DNA of 64,000 bases from Tritrichomonas musculus. Taxonomy: Eukaryota > Parabasalia > Tritrichomonadida > Tritrichomonadidae. Both the position numbers and the translations under genes were made by a program. The notes beneath the pieces were generated by a model. That model was not told where the DNA came from. It made no database searches and saw only the letters and a program-made list of their open reading frames with translations. Shown here piece by piece: positions 19,772 through 29,600 of the stretch. Location: the NCBI GenBank assembly GCA_039105265.1, contig JAPFFF010000008.1, positions 2,418,001 through 2,482,000 of the forward strand, given 5' to 3'. The first letter of the stretch is position 1, and every line of letters starts with the position of its first letter.

Positions 19772-20752
19772 TTATTTATTTATAAGTGATTCATATCCTT
19801 CTTTTGTAGTTGGACGTTTCTGAATCAAAACATTTGAAGCATTTTCTTTTAATAATTCTATAACTTTATTTTTACCCGCAAAATTTTCTTCATCAAAAAG
19901 AATAGTAAGTGGGAACTTCCTTGCATCACATGCTGAAACAACGTTCATAATCCTGGTAAAGTTAGCAAGCAAGTCTTTTGAATTTGCAGGGGATGCAATA
20001 TAAATCACTCCAATAAATGGTTTCAATGCATACAATTCTTCTTCAAGACTTTCCCTATCATCGCCACCAGTACAGCAAAAGTGCCACTTTTTGCCTTTAG
20101 CCTGAATTGTTTCAATAATTTGTTGAATTGAATCAGATTCTTGGTCAGCAATAATAGCGTAATCAGCATAAGGACCAAGTTTTAATGATTCAATTGGATG
20201 CTGGATTCGCTCTAAAATCGTATCTGTTAATTCTTTTGAATAAAGCGGGTTATTTCTATCTTTGGGTGAAATAACATAGTCGTCAGCATCAATTGGCTTT
20301 GGCCATGCAACTGCTATACGTGGGTCATCCCATCTCACTGAAAAATCAAGAGCTGGGGCAAAGCATCCACCTTGAAGATATAAAATTGCTGTATCATCTT
20401 CTGATGCGAAAAACCCATGAGCGCAAAATGGTGGAATAACAATATGCGTTGTTCTGTCAAGCCAAGCACCGTCCCATTGAAGAAAACTGGGCGAATTTGG
20501 ACGAAGATCAACTACAACGTCAAATGCTCGACCAGTAGGGCAGCAAACCATTTTGTGATGGGGTGAACAATGTAAACCACGGATAACATTTTTGCAAGAA
20601 CGGGAAACTGTGATTTGTGGCATTGATGGACATGGGTGTGACTTAAGAATGTTGAACAGTTCGATTGAAAGACCACCTTCAACAGGTGTTTCGATTAGTT
20701 TGTAAGTACATGCGCCTTCGATTTTTAATTGTGTTTTAACAAACTTTTCCAT
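19772..20752 (-). CDS. RmlC-like dTDP-sugar 3,5-epimerase with a C-terminal extension
   Basis: The protein has 326 residues. Residues about 45-152 match the RmlC cupin family: RGLH (His61), K67, PPFCAHGF (His112) and RWDDPRIAVAWP at the end of the cupin. Bacterial RmlC acts on dTDP-4-keto-6-deoxyglucose in rhamnose synthesis, and this protein may make a nucleotide-activated deoxysugar for surface glycans. The usual YY pair before the WDDP motif reads CF (130-131), so an active-site tyrosine may be absent and the activity altered. The remaining ~170 residues form an alpha/beta segment not part of RmlC. No other sugar-pathway gene is adjacent. A bacterial origin is plausible but not shown by this window. 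Confidence 0.82.
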   Translation of the reverse strand: MEKFVKTQLKIEGACTYKLIETPVEGGLSIELFNILKSHPCPSMPQITVSRSCKNVIRGLHCSPHHKMVCCPTGRAFDVVVDLRPNSPSFLQWDGAWLDRTTHIVIPPFCAHGFFASEDDTAILYLQGGCFAPALDFSVRWDDPRIAVAWPKPIDADDYVISPKDRNNPLYSKELTDTILERIQHPIESLKLGPYADYAIIADQESDSIQQIIETIQAKGKKWHFCCTGGDDRESLEEELYALKPFIGVIYIASPANSKDLLANFTRIMNVVSACDARKFPLTILFDEENFAGKNKVIELLKENASNVLIQKRPTTKEGYESLINK

Positions 20753-21157
20753 GGACTTTTGGTTTAGCTAAACGGTCACCAAATTTTAAAGTATCATTCA
20801 AAATTGAAAGCAAATACTTCTTAGATAATACACGAATATTAGATTAAATTAAGCTTTTATTCTAATTTAAATTTCAATTAAGATCAGATATTTTGTTTCT
20901 AGTAGTAACTTTCTACATTTTGATTCAAATTTAATTTAATATATTCGGAATTATATAATATGTAATTTATATATCTTTAATTCATTCTTTTACAGATAAT
21001 ATATTTTATAATTTTTAATATCGATCGTCTTAATTTTTCAATTAGATTGTAAATGATTGACAATCATTAGAAGATAAATTTTAAAAGTTAAAAGTAGATC
21101 TTTTTTGGACTTTTAGAAGGTCAATTTTAAGATTTTGTTTTACTAATTTTTATTATT
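20753..21157. other. Intergenic, A/T-rich, nothing recognised
   Basis: This is 405 bp between two minus-strand genes. It holds the 5' flank of the epimerase gene and the 3' flank of the membrane-protein gene. It is A/T-rich with no coding potential, tRNA or obvious repeat. Confidence 0.6.
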
Positions 21158-22369
21158 TTACGAAATTGGAACATCGCTCAAAAAAGATTTTTCATGATAA
21201 TAAAAACCATCTGCTTTTAATAAATCGTTGTTTGTCAAAATGATTATCGCGTATATAGATATCACAACCATATCTATGAATTTAATCAAAAAAGTTTTAT
21301 CACTGTAAATATGAGTATTAAATAATGAAAAAAAGAAAATTGAGTTTAAAAGTAGAAAAATCATGGAAATTTTCATAAAAATAACTTTCTTGATATCAAG
21401 ATGGCGATTAAACTCAATAAGAATATATGTATATATAAAATTATAGATGATCCAAAATATATGCATTGCTTTTTGCAATATTAAAAACAAATTGGAGAGA
21501 TAAAAAAGGCACATAACTATAAATGTAAATATCCAAAAAGTGTATTCAATAATAATATTTGATTTGAATTTGATGATTTGCGAATAATATATTGTATTAA
21601 TAATATATAATCCAAAAAAAATCGATTGGAAAAGATATTCGATTGGAATTGAAGCAAAAAACGAAATAATTTTATGAATTGCATAAAACACTGTTAAAAT
21701 TAAAAAAGATTTGATTTCATTTGAATCTATTTTTATCATAGATATTAAAACACAAATTAAAAAAAACATTAAAAAAGATAACTTGAAGCCAAAAAGCAGT
21801 TTTCCTGTATAATGATCATATGATATTAAATAAATTTCGTTGTCTGTGTTGTGTGGATAAAGATATAATGAAAAAAAATCATCAAAAGAGTAAAATTTAA
21901 ATATCGGATGATAATAATCGCCATATTTTGGTAGAAGTGATAAAGGACGATTTAATTTCTTAATTACTAAAGAAGAAGTTTTAAGCGGGGTAAGAGAAAA
22001 AACATAAAATGGCTGTTGAAATATAGAAAAATTTGAAAGTTTAATTTCATTATGAGGAATATCCGGTGAAAATTGGATTACAACACGCTTTTCTTTTAAA
22101 AAATAAAAGAAAGTACATAACATGAAAGGAATGAAAAGATAAAAAACAAAAAAAGTTCTTTGAGATTTAGATTTCAAAGACTTAGGCTCAATTTTCATTA
22201 ATCCATTGATAATTTTTATTTGAAGTAACTTTTTCAGAGAGTTCAAATCTTGTATAAGCTCAGCCTCGAAAGAAATAATGAGCATTTTCAAAATATTCCT
22301 TCCAGGTACAACGACGGCCAAAATCAAAAAATGCATAGTTATACCTATATAAATAATTATAAATATCAT
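21158..22369 (-). CDS. Predicted multi-pass membrane protein, family not recognised
   Basis: The product has 403 residues. A hydrophobic start (1-30) is followed by a basic stretch and a membrane segment near 70-90. A hydrophilic portion at about 90-190 may be lumenal or extracellular. A cluster of about seven hydrophobic helices follows (195-380), and a short polar tail ends the protein. An N-terminal soluble domain before a seven-helix core recalls GOST/TMEM87- or GPCR-like proteins, but no diagnostic residue is visible and this is only a structural analogy. The ATG at 22369 is used. A later Met (residue 12) is also possible. Confidence 0.65.
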   Translation of the reverse strand: MIFIIIYIGITMHFLILAVVVPGRNILKMLIISFEAELIQDLNSLKKLLQIKIINGLMKIEPKSLKSKSQRTFFVFYLFIPFMLCTFFYFLKEKRVVIQFSPDIPHNEIKLSNFSIFQQPFYVFSLTPLKTSSLVIKKLNRPLSLLPKYGDYYHPIFKFYSFDDFFSLYLYPHNTDNEIYLISYDHYTGKLLFGFKLSFLMFFLICVLISMIKIDSNEIKSFLILTVFYAIHKIISFFASIPIEYLFQSIFFGLYIINTIYYSQIIKFKSNIIIEYTFWIFTFIVMCLFYLSNLFLILQKAMHIFWIIYNFIYTYILIEFNRHLDIKKVIFMKISMIFLLLNSIFFFSLFNTHIYSDKTFLIKFIDMVVISIYAIIILTNNDLLKADGFYYHEKSFLSDVPIS

Positions 22370-22528
22370 GTGTTAGCCTAAAAATAAGAAATTTACAAAT
22401 CCGAGTGCCAATATTAAAATTGGTGCGTTTATAAAAATAGCGGAGAATAAAAAAAATTTAGATGCAAAAAAGTATATCAAATGACCACACAAAAAAAAAA
22501 AAATCACAAAAATATATTATGCGATTCA

Positions 22529-23479
22529 TTAGACAGCGCCGCCGTCACTATCATAAAATTCTTCTCCTTTCCAAAGAGCATTTGCAACATCGCCTTCAAA
22601 TTCTGTTTCTTTCTGTTGAGAAACAATCCAAGGATGCTTAAGGGCGTCTTCTGCAGTGATTCTTTCATTTGGATCAACCTGGCACATACGTTGAATCAGA
22701 TCTATCGCATCAGATGAAACGTCCATATAGCGTAATAATGAATAGTTCAAATTGCCTGTTATAATCCTTTTTGTGCATTGTCTTGGTGCTGACTTATAGC
22801 ACGGAACAGGATACTTGCATGCGAGCATTACATAAAGTGTGATTCCAAGTGACCATACATCAATACTTTTATCATAAGGCTTGTTCAAATACATTTCAGG
22901 TGCTGCAAATTCAGGCGTTCCTATATATTCAGTTCCATTTTCATGATTCTGGAAAAGTTTTGCAAAACCAAAGTCGGATAATAGAATAATTGGATGATTG
23001 ATATCGTTGTCAAAAACTAAAAAGTTATCAAGTTTAATATCTCTATGCCAAATATTAATTCCATGCAAATAATTGACTGCTTCAAGCATTTGGCGAAACA
23101 TTATTTTTGCTAGAGTTTCTGGAACACCATTTGGATATTGTGCTTGTACTAAACGATGCAAACTTCCTGATGCAGCAAAAGGTGTTACAATGCAAACATA
23201 ACTGCTATATGGGAAAATGTTTTCGATTTTTAATATATATGGATGCTGAGCAGTTCTCATTGTTTCAATTTCATTCCTTAGTCTATGCAATGTGTCAGGA
23301 ATCTTTTTAATAAATTTAAGAGCCTTTTTTGAGCCGTCTTGAACGGAATAGCCTAAATAAATCATTGAGCAATTTGTTGAAGCGATCTGTAATGACGTTT
23401 TATATTCTCCAAATAACGCATTTTCTGGAGGTAAGGGAGATCTTTCATCCCAAAAAGGTCCTTCACCATATTCATTCAT
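22529..23479 (-). CDS. Serine/threonine protein kinase, CAMK-like, predicted active
   Basis: This is a 316-residue single-domain kinase. The beta-3 lysine is in ALKFIKK (K55), the alpha-C glutamate near 70-72, the catalytic loop is HRDIKLDN (D147, N152), DFG is 169-171 and APE 193-195. SIDVWSLGITLYVML and ERITAEDALKHPW are typical of CAMK/AMPK-related kinases. The usual GxGxxG loop is replaced by an ASTNCSMIY-type sequence, so ATP binding may be unusual. The short tail after the domain is acidic (EFYDSDGGAV), with no regulatory domain. Trichomonads have large families of such small kinases, so the substrate cannot be inferred. Confidence 0.9.
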   Translation of the reverse strand: MNEYGEGPFWDERSPLPPENALFGEYKTSLQIASTNCSMIYLGYSVQDGSKKALKFIKKIPDTLHRLRNEIETMRTAQHPYILKIENIFPYSSYVCIVTPFAASGSLHRLVQAQYPNGVPETLAKIMFRQMLEAVNYLHGINIWHRDIKLDNFLVFDNDINHPIILLSDFGFAKLFQNHENGTEYIGTPEFAAPEMYLNKPYDKSIDVWSLGITLYVMLACKYPVPCYKSAPRQCTKRIITGNLNYSLLRYMDVSSDAIDLIQRMCQVDPNERITAEDALKHPWIVSQQKETEFEGDVANALWKGEEFYDSDGGAV

Positions 23480-23853
23480 TGATTATGTCAAATTTTTAGA
23501 GATTATAAAGAAGAAAATTAGTTAACAAATTTTGTTAATAAATATGTTAACTAATTTATCAAATTTTATTTTAATCAAAATCTTTTATTTTTACATATCC
23601 ATAAACAACAAAAAGAAATACTATCTTGAAGCCTCAGTAAATGAGTCACATGTAATATTAATTTGATATCATTAAATTGAAAGGAAACCATAGTTATTGG
23701 AAATAAACTCATTTGTTGGGAATTGATCCATTTGAGCTCGTTGTTTTGCTATTTCGATGTAATATATTACTTATTATTTTTTTGCTTTCATTTAATAAAA
23801 ATGAAAAATTGAGTGATTTCGACCAAATAATCATTGATTTTTTAATAATTTAT

Positions 23854-26193
23854 ATGAGCTTTCAAGCGAAATGGAATCTTGATTTATTCGAAGTTCCTTC
23901 AATTGAAATCACTCAAATTAGCATATTACCCCAAGTAAGAGATAATTCGCAATATTCAAATAACTTAAGATTATTAATTTTATCGCATTCAATTGCTTTT
24001 CATGGAACACCGGCTTTCTATCTCGAAAATCCGCCGTCATATTCACAATTTCAAATTGGCGTATCTGTTGTTATGGTTTTTGATTTTAATCACTCATTCA
24101 ACCATTTTCAACTTGACAAAGAAACTTTTGAAGTACGTAAATGGACATGGATTGCTGCTTCTCAATTTTCAGATGAATTGATGAGTAATTTTCAACGTGC
24201 TCTTGCTCTCCGCTCGTTATATGAATTCAAAGAATACAATCCTCTATATTTTACAACATTTATTATAATACCAGGAACAGAAATGTTATCTGAACCGTTT
24301 ATATATCAAAAAATTCCTTTGAGATGTGGTAATGTTATTCGATTTAGAGTATTAATTCAAGGATCTCTTAAAATTTTACTTGATTATAGAATGCCTGTTT
24401 CCTCTGGAAATTACATTCTACTTCCTCCATATGAGCATCTTTTTTCAGTCGTTGCATCTTCTCAATCGTCTATGACAATTTTGTATGTCGATAGAACTGT
24501 TAGGACTATTGATCCTAGTCAACAACCTTTCGCTCTCATCACAAGACCAAATGTATCTCTTTCGAAATACTTCTCAACAGACTTTTCAACAAAAACAGAA
24601 ACAATTGAATCGATTTGCCATTTCCCTCCTGTAGATTTTATGAATTATGGAACAGATGATATTGAAAACTTCTTTTCTCTACGTTTTATCAATGAGAACG
24701 AAAATGATGATCAAAATACTTATTTTGATTTTGATGAGCCTACAGGGAATGAATTACTTAATGAGCAAATCAGAGATCAAAAAGAAAGAAAAATTATTAA
24801 TTCTTTTATTGGCCAAGAGCCACAGTTTCCTTCTCACAGATGCCGTCTAACTTTAATTCATGCGAGTTTCTTATCATTTTTTCGTTTTGACTTTGGTTTT
24901 TCAAAAGTTAATCCGCCAATAAATGGTAGAAAGCTAGGTACATATTCAATCATTCAATATGAAAGATTAGGAATACCAAATATTCTTGTTAATTGCCATG
25001 GTAAATTGGCAGATGTTCCTGCGGATAAAATTATCGATGAATGGGAAGAAAAACGATATTTGCCTATATCAGGATCGAAATCTGCGCATTTCGTCGTTTT
25101 TTGCCAAGATAACATAAATAAACAAGCAGTTAAGACTTTTTTTGACCAATTTTGTCACATTTACCTTCTTCTTGGCTTTGGCGACCTTTCGCCATTTCCA
25201 CGCTTTGATGCTTTTTATTACTCTCCAAGTGAAGGAATTGCTTCAGAAATAGAGCGTTTTTTCAGCTCACAAGAACTCTCACAATTTCAAGAATATCACA
25301 TCTTAACATTCATTGTATCTAATCCTATTTATGATCCATCGTTTATGCCTAGATCAATTATCACATATGTTAGGCCATGGTCTATTACTTCTGCCAGCGA
25401 GAATGAAATGAAGACTCTTGCATTCGTTGTTTATTCACGAATTCGACTTTTCTCTCCAAGTCCTTATGGGAAGATTAATCTATCTCATCATGAGACAGCC
25501 ATTTTCTTTTTTGGTTTCCGTTACCAGCCACCATTCATTTTGAGAAGGAATGGGAATCAGCAATCAATTACTCTTCATATTGCATATGAGCCAAAAAATG
25601 AAACAACCGCCTGGATGGATGATATAGGATCTGTTTTACATGTTCTTTTTTCAACCAGCATTAAAAAGATCCGAGAACTCGTCCATGATGCTGTAATTGC
25701 GTATAAAGTTTCTGAAGTTAATGTTGCAATTACAATTTTGGCTGAAGGAATTACAAAAGAACTTCACCAAAAAATACAGAATGAGTTTGGTAATGAATTT
25801 TCTAACTTTAGTCTTTTTGCTGTTCATCCGACTCCTGCTCTTCAAGTTGTTTTTAATGAGCAATTCGATGATGATGCAGTTATACATGAAAATCCAGAAC
25901 AAATGTGGGAAGGTGAATATTTACCTCCTCTTGCTTCATGTTATGTAGTATCTCATAATCAACCTCCTTATCATATATCAAGTTACACGCCAAATTCATG
26001 GAAATCTCCAGAATCAATTATTTTAGAATATGCAAAATCAATGTCTCATTTGTCATGGTTATCAGTGAAACCTGGATCTGAAAAAAGAACTATATCTTAC
26101 CCTCCTCATATATGCGCCCTCCTTAGAAAAACCCAAATGGAAACACTTGTTGTTAATCAATTCGAGTTTTTACCATCGACTGAAAAAATTTAG
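23854..26193 (+). CDS. Possible MED13-like Mediator kinase-module subunit
   Basis: The product has about 779 residues from the first in-frame ATG. The open frame extends 47 codons upstream only from a TTG, and that part is probably not translated. The C-terminal half resembles MED13: a GFGDLSPFPRFDAFYYSP-type segment, a sheet-forming IAYEPKNETTAWMDDIGSVL segment like the MED13 stretch reading W-x-A-x-W-T-D, and the end HLSWLSVKPGSEKRTISYPPH, recalling the final L-x-W-L-x-x-x-P...LP-x-H of MED13. If correct it would tether the CDK8 module to Mediator in the nucleus. It is much shorter than animal or yeast MED13. The identification rests on short motifs and order only. Confidence 0.5.
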   Translation: MSFQAKWNLDLFEVPSIEITQISILPQVRDNSQYSNNLRLLILSHSIAFHGTPAFYLENPPSYSQFQIGVSVVMVFDFNHSFNHFQLDKETFEVRKWTWIAASQFSDELMSNFQRALALRSLYEFKEYNPLYFTTFIIIPGTEMLSEPFIYQKIPLRCGNVIRFRVLIQGSLKILLDYRMPVSSGNYILLPPYEHLFSVVASSQSSMTILYVDRTVRTIDPSQQPFALITRPNVSLSKYFSTDFSTKTETIESICHFPPVDFMNYGTDDIENFFSLRFINENENDDQNTYFDFDEPTGNELLNEQIRDQKERKIINSFIGQEPQFPSHRCRLTLIHASFLSFFRFDFGFSKVNPPINGRKLGTYSIIQYERLGIPNILVNCHGKLADVPADKIIDEWEEKRYLPISGSKSAHFVVFCQDNINKQAVKTFFDQFCHIYLLLGFGDLSPFPRFDAFYYSPSEGIASEIERFFSSQELSQFQEYHILTFIVSNPIYDPSFMPRSIITYVRPWSITSASENEMKTLAFVVYSRIRLFSPSPYGKINLSHHETAIFFFGFRYQPPFILRRNGNQQSITLHIAYEPKNETTAWMDDIGSVLHVLFSTSIKKIRELVHDAVIAYKVSEVNVAITILAEGITKELHQKIQNEFGNEFSNFSLFAVHPTPALQVVFNEQFDDDAVIHENPEQMWEGEYLPPLASCYVVSHNQPPYHISSYTPNSWKSPESIILEYAKSMSHLSWLSVKPGSEKRTISYPPHICALLRKTQMETLVVNQFEFLPSTEKI

Positions 26194-27242
26194 ATCGTTA
26201 GAAATTGATTTAAATTAATGCGATTTAGATTTTTACTCATACTTGTTTGATTAGTGACTCGCAATTATTATTCTTTATTTGTTTTATTCTTTTTTTTTTT
26301 TTTTTGATCTCAGTTCTTATTATATTACTGTAAATAATGATTAATATATTTCATTTGTTTGTTTTCTTTCTGATTTTTATTTTAGATAGGATAATTCCTA
26401 TTTATTAAGGTGCTAATCGCATTCCTAAATTTAATATTTACATATGCCTGCTTATGCGAATTCGTGCATTGCATTTATAGACTATTTGACAAAAGAGAAA
26501 TTTGAAGATAGGAGATAATACAGTTACATTTCAAATAGGTTGTTTAAGTTTTTTAACGAAAAAAAACTTTTTAATAAGTCTTTATAAACCTTGTTTTTTT
26601 ATTTGTACCTCCCATTTAAATTAAAATTGAATTATATTGATAACCACCCATTTATATTTATTTTAAAATTATAAATAATATACTACATTATATAAATTAT
26701 TCAAATTATGCATACATTCTTTTTGAAACCTATTTATTAATGAAGAAAATATGATTTATTTTGAATAGGAGGTGTAAATAAAAAAACAAGGTTTATTATA
26801 TTTTGAATTAGTTTTTGAATAATTCAATTGTATTCAATATTTTGATTTTATATTTTGAAATAAATAATTCAATTCCAAAAAATTATAGATTTGTATATGT
26901 GAATATGAAGAGTTATAAAATGTATTCATTTAATATTATTCATATTTTTACTAGGAGGAAAAAAAGCATTTTTCCCAGCAAGTTAATTATTGGTAAAGAC
27001 CTCATGATCGCAACTTTTTCACATGTCGAACAAATATTTAATGAAAAAGAATTCAATGGAAAACCATATATTCAGTTAGAATTAAACATTTGAAAATAAT
27101 AGAAAAAGTTAAATCCGGAATAAATTATTGAAAAAAATTATTGAATGCTTTTAATAGTTTATCGCTTTTCCCCCAATTTTCTAATGAATTCTTCAGAAAA
27201 ATAAATAATTCTTAGAAACTTTTTTTAATTTTTTAGCAAATC
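26194..27242. other. Intergenic region of about 1 kb with one inverted-repeat element
   Basis: This A/T-rich region lies between two plus-strand genes. It contains poly-T runs and the inverted-repeat element at 26584-26798. An open stretch at 26815-27093 starts only at TTG, has no recognisable domain and is not called a gene. The ATG of the next gene follows a T-rich leader. Confidence 0.6.
26584..26798. mobile_element. MITE-like inverted-repeat element (~215 bp)
   Basis: The left arm (26584-26614) contains AACCTTGTTTTTTTATTTG followed by TACCTCC. The right arm (about 26766-26798) is its near-perfect reverse complement: GGAGGTGTAAATAAAAAAAC then AAGGTTTATT. The arms are about 30 bp with very few mismatches and enclose about 150 bp of non-coding A/T-rich DNA. 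TA-containing bases flank both ends, consistent with a Tc1/mariner-type non-autonomous element, but the exact ends and target duplication are not certain. Confidence 0.55.
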
Positions 27243-28961
27243 ATGAGCTTATCAGTAGCTTTAGATCCAAGCCTCCAAAAGTCAATTCAAAATAAAAAAA
27301 TATCTGCTGAGATGGACCCTGAGGAGACAAAATTAAGGACCGTAAGGAGAATGTTTGAACAATTTTTTATTATTGGTGCCCCTCCAGAGTATGAAGGTAT
27401 ACCAAAGCCTTCAATTCTTGTTTCCTATCCAACGCAAACGCAGCACAGTCGTCAAGTCGAAGAAGTCGATCTAATTACGTCATTTTGTTTTCCTATTGGA
27501 TTTCCAAAAGTTCCACCAGCACATAAAAACAAAGCTATTATTAATGAATATATGTTTTGTCTCGTTGAAGGTTCTTCAAAAGTTTATGGTATTGCAGTTG
27601 TTTTTAATGCTTCTGAACGCTCTTTCTTCGCTTCAGAAAAAAGTTGTGACTATCCATTTGCTCTTTGTATGTTGACTTCTACGCCATTTTTAACTTCTCA
27701 CTTTGAATTCTTAACATACATGGCATTACTTTTAAGTTTTCATATTAAACCATTTCCACATACATCATCAAAAGATGTTATGACTTCATTCTTCAAAGCT
27801 CATATGCCACCTGGCCTTGTTAAAGATGAAGAAAATCCCTCATTAGCTGTTCTCAGTGGAATTAAAGGAACAAAAGAAATTGTTGAAGAACTTGATTTTT
27901 ACTATTCTCTTCCAACAAGTCTTGATGCAGCTAATCTCCAAACTGGACAAACATATCCAATAATCAAGCTTTCTTCCAAAATGAATTTGGCAATACCAAT
28001 TCATTTCCCTGAAGAAGAAAATTTAGCGCATGCATCATTCAATGTTTTATTTAGTGTTCTAACTATTGATCAGATACTCAAAATTTATACTGCAGTTTTA
28101 TGTGAAGAACATGTTGTTTTTGTTTCAGAAAAGATGAACCGAATGACAATGTGCATTATGGGTATTATATCATTACTGAAAGGATTCGATCCAATTGCTA
28201 CTATTATATTACCTGTCCTTCCTTATCAAGAGAGATTCCTCGATTTCTTTGATTCTCCTTGTCCATACATTGTCGGAACAACAATCCCAAACAACAGATA
28301 TGATATACTAATAAATCTTGACAAAAAGACCATTACTGAAAAAGTTAAATGTCCTCAACTGCCTTATTATAATGATTTAAAGGCAAAAATTGAATCAATT
28401 TTCAAGAGAGAAGTCGATACAATTAAAGTACCTCCTAAAAGAATTGCAAACCAGAATGGTGAAATGATTCCTAATCCTGAATACATGAGGTTTTATGTCG
28501 AATGTGATCCATATCTCTCTCCCTACCATTTCACAACATTGGTTGACACAACTTATTTAATGCCAACACCGATTTGCGACGAAATTTTAAATGTTTTTGC
28601 AAACCACCTTCCAAAGATTTTAGAAGATCCCATAAAACTATGCCTTGTTACCGATGCCACAGATAGAACAAATCCAATTACTGTTTTTAATAAGGATATT
28701 TTCTTTTCTCAGATTCCGAAAAAAGATAACGAGTTCTTCCAAAGATTTATGCAGACTCAAATATGGGATGTTTTCTGTGATAGCTTAGCGACTGAAGTTT
28801 CAAAACGAAGAAAATCAACATTAATCGAAAGTCGCCAAAGATTAAGCAACCCTACTCAGAAACCTGCCCCACTCGGTGGAAAGACTGTTCCTGTTCGCGT
28901 TCGCAGGCACAATACTGTTGCAATTAGAGGTGCCCCATTGCAAAAGAAAAATCCTGAATAA
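27243..28961 (+). CDS. DENN domain protein, probable Rab guanine-nucleotide exchange factor
   Basis: The protein has 572 residues with an ATG start. The three DENN parts are visible in order. The upstream DENN segment is at about 35-130 (FEQFFIIGAPP, FCFPIGFP, NEYMFCLVEGSSKVYGIAVVF). The core DENN follows at about 165-345 (LLSFHIKPFPH, FSVLTIDQILKIYTAVLCEE, HVVFVSEKMNRMTMCIMGII, ATIILPVLPYQERFLDFFDSPCPYIVG). The downstream DENN is near 440-525, with FFQRFMQTQIWDVFCDSL. DENN proteins load GTP onto Rab GTPases on membranes. The last ~45 residues are basic and Pro-rich. There are no extra domains, so the partner Rab cannot be inferred. Confidence 0.92.
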   Translation: MSLSVALDPSLQKSIQNKKISAEMDPEETKLRTVRRMFEQFFIIGAPPEYEGIPKPSILVSYPTQTQHSRQVEEVDLITSFCFPIGFPKVPPAHKNKAIINEYMFCLVEGSSKVYGIAVVFNASERSFFASEKSCDYPFALCMLTSTPFLTSHFEFLTYMALLLSFHIKPFPHTSSKDVMTSFFKAHMPPGLVKDEENPSLAVLSGIKGTKEIVEELDFYYSLPTSLDAANLQTGQTYPIIKLSSKMNLAIPIHFPEEENLAHASFNVLFSVLTIDQILKIYTAVLCEEHVVFVSEKMNRMTMCIMGIISLLKGFDPIATIILPVLPYQERFLDFFDSPCPYIVGTTIPNNRYDILINLDKKTITEKVKCPQLPYYNDLKAKIESIFKREVDTIKVPPKRIANQNGEMIPNPEYMRFYVECDPYLSPYHFTTLVDTTYLMPTPICDEILNVFANHLPKILEDPIKLCLVTDATDRTNPITVFNKDIFFSQIPKKDNEFFQRFMQTQIWDVFCDSLATEVSKRRKSTLIESRQRLSNPTQKPAPLGGKTVPVRVRRHNTVAIRGAPLQKKNPE

Positions 28962-29277
28962 TTTTTTTTCTCTTGAAATTATGTGAAAAAAAATTAGATT
29001 ATTTTGGTTGCTTTTATAAATCAACTATGTTTTACAAAAGCATTTGAATATTGTTTTAAAATTTGCCTATGATTTTCATATAAATATAAAAATTTACAGT
29101 CTATTAATAATAGCCAATAAATCAATATTATTAGATTATGTTCAGATTAAGGGAATGTAGATATGAAAATAATGATCTTGAATATTCAAAACCAAGAAAT
29201 AATCTTTAATTGCCTGATATTATTAATTAGCATAATACAAAATTAGTTAATTTTTTCCCTGATTTTATTATCAGGAA
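28962..29277. other. Intergenic, A/T-rich, upstream of tRNA-Ala
   Basis: This is 316 bp with no coding potential or repeat seen. tRNA promoters are internal, so no upstream element is required here. Confidence 0.6.
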
Positions 29278-29349
29278 GGGTACTTAGCTCAGTGGTAGAG
29301 CGCTACATTTGCATTGTAGAGGCCCGGGGTTCGATCCCCCGAGTATCCA
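29278..29349 (+). tRNA. tRNA-Ala (anticodon TGC)
   Basis: This 72-nt gene has acceptor GGGTACT paired with AGTATCC, including the G3:U70 wobble that identifies alanine tRNAs. The D arm is GCTCAGTGGTAGAGC, the anticodon loop TTTGCAT (anticodon TGC), the T arm GGGG-TTCGATC-CCCC-like and the discriminator A. It has no intron. Its 3' end is followed at once by a relic retrotransposon in the same orientation, and a piece of its 3' end (CCCGAGTAT) recurs at 33877-33885. Confidence 0.96.
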
Positions 29350-29356
29350 TTTTTTT
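29350..29356 (+). terminator. T-run after tRNA-Ala, within the 5' end of the relic element
   Basis: Seven T residues directly follow the discriminator base, giving a Pol III terminator. The following bases (ATTTTTAGTCCTTACCTTTT) align with the 5' start of the tRNA-Met-linked retrotransposon (ATTTTTTCTCCTTTACCTTT), so this terminator also appears to be element-borne. Confidence 0.6.
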
Positions 29357-29379
29357 ATTTTTAGTCCTTACCTTTTTAG

Positions 29380-29600
29380 CCAGAACAATCAATCGATGAA
29401 TTCAAAGTCACAGAACAATTAATTGTTGCATTCAAAGACACAAAACAACCAGTCACTACATTCATCGATACAGAGCAATCAGTCAATACAGTCTCAAAAA
29501 CTGTACATCCAAACGATTCACTAACAGATACAGAACAATCATCAGAGGAATTCACTGATGCAAAACAACCAATCATTACATTTTCAATCACAGTACTACC
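29380..29600 (+). repeat. Degenerate tandem repeats encoding QNNQSLHS-type units
   Basis: A run of roughly 30- to 60-bp units contains ACAGAACAATCA or ACAAAACAACCA followed by a TTCA-rich piece. In frame with the downstream ORF they read QNNQS(L/I)HSxxQ, like the NQS-rich array of ORF1 at 15398-16867. At least two stops interrupt the frame. Confidence 0.7.

Noticed and set aside
26815-27093. Open frame of 92 codons between the MITE-like element and the DENN gene
   Set aside because: It opens only at TTG, has no recognised domain and reads as A/T-rich low-information sequence. A first ATG would leave a short fragment.
29380-29600. CRISPR-like array
   Set aside because: The units are unequal, adjacent and encode Q/N-rich peptide repeats. 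There are no unique spacers of regular length.
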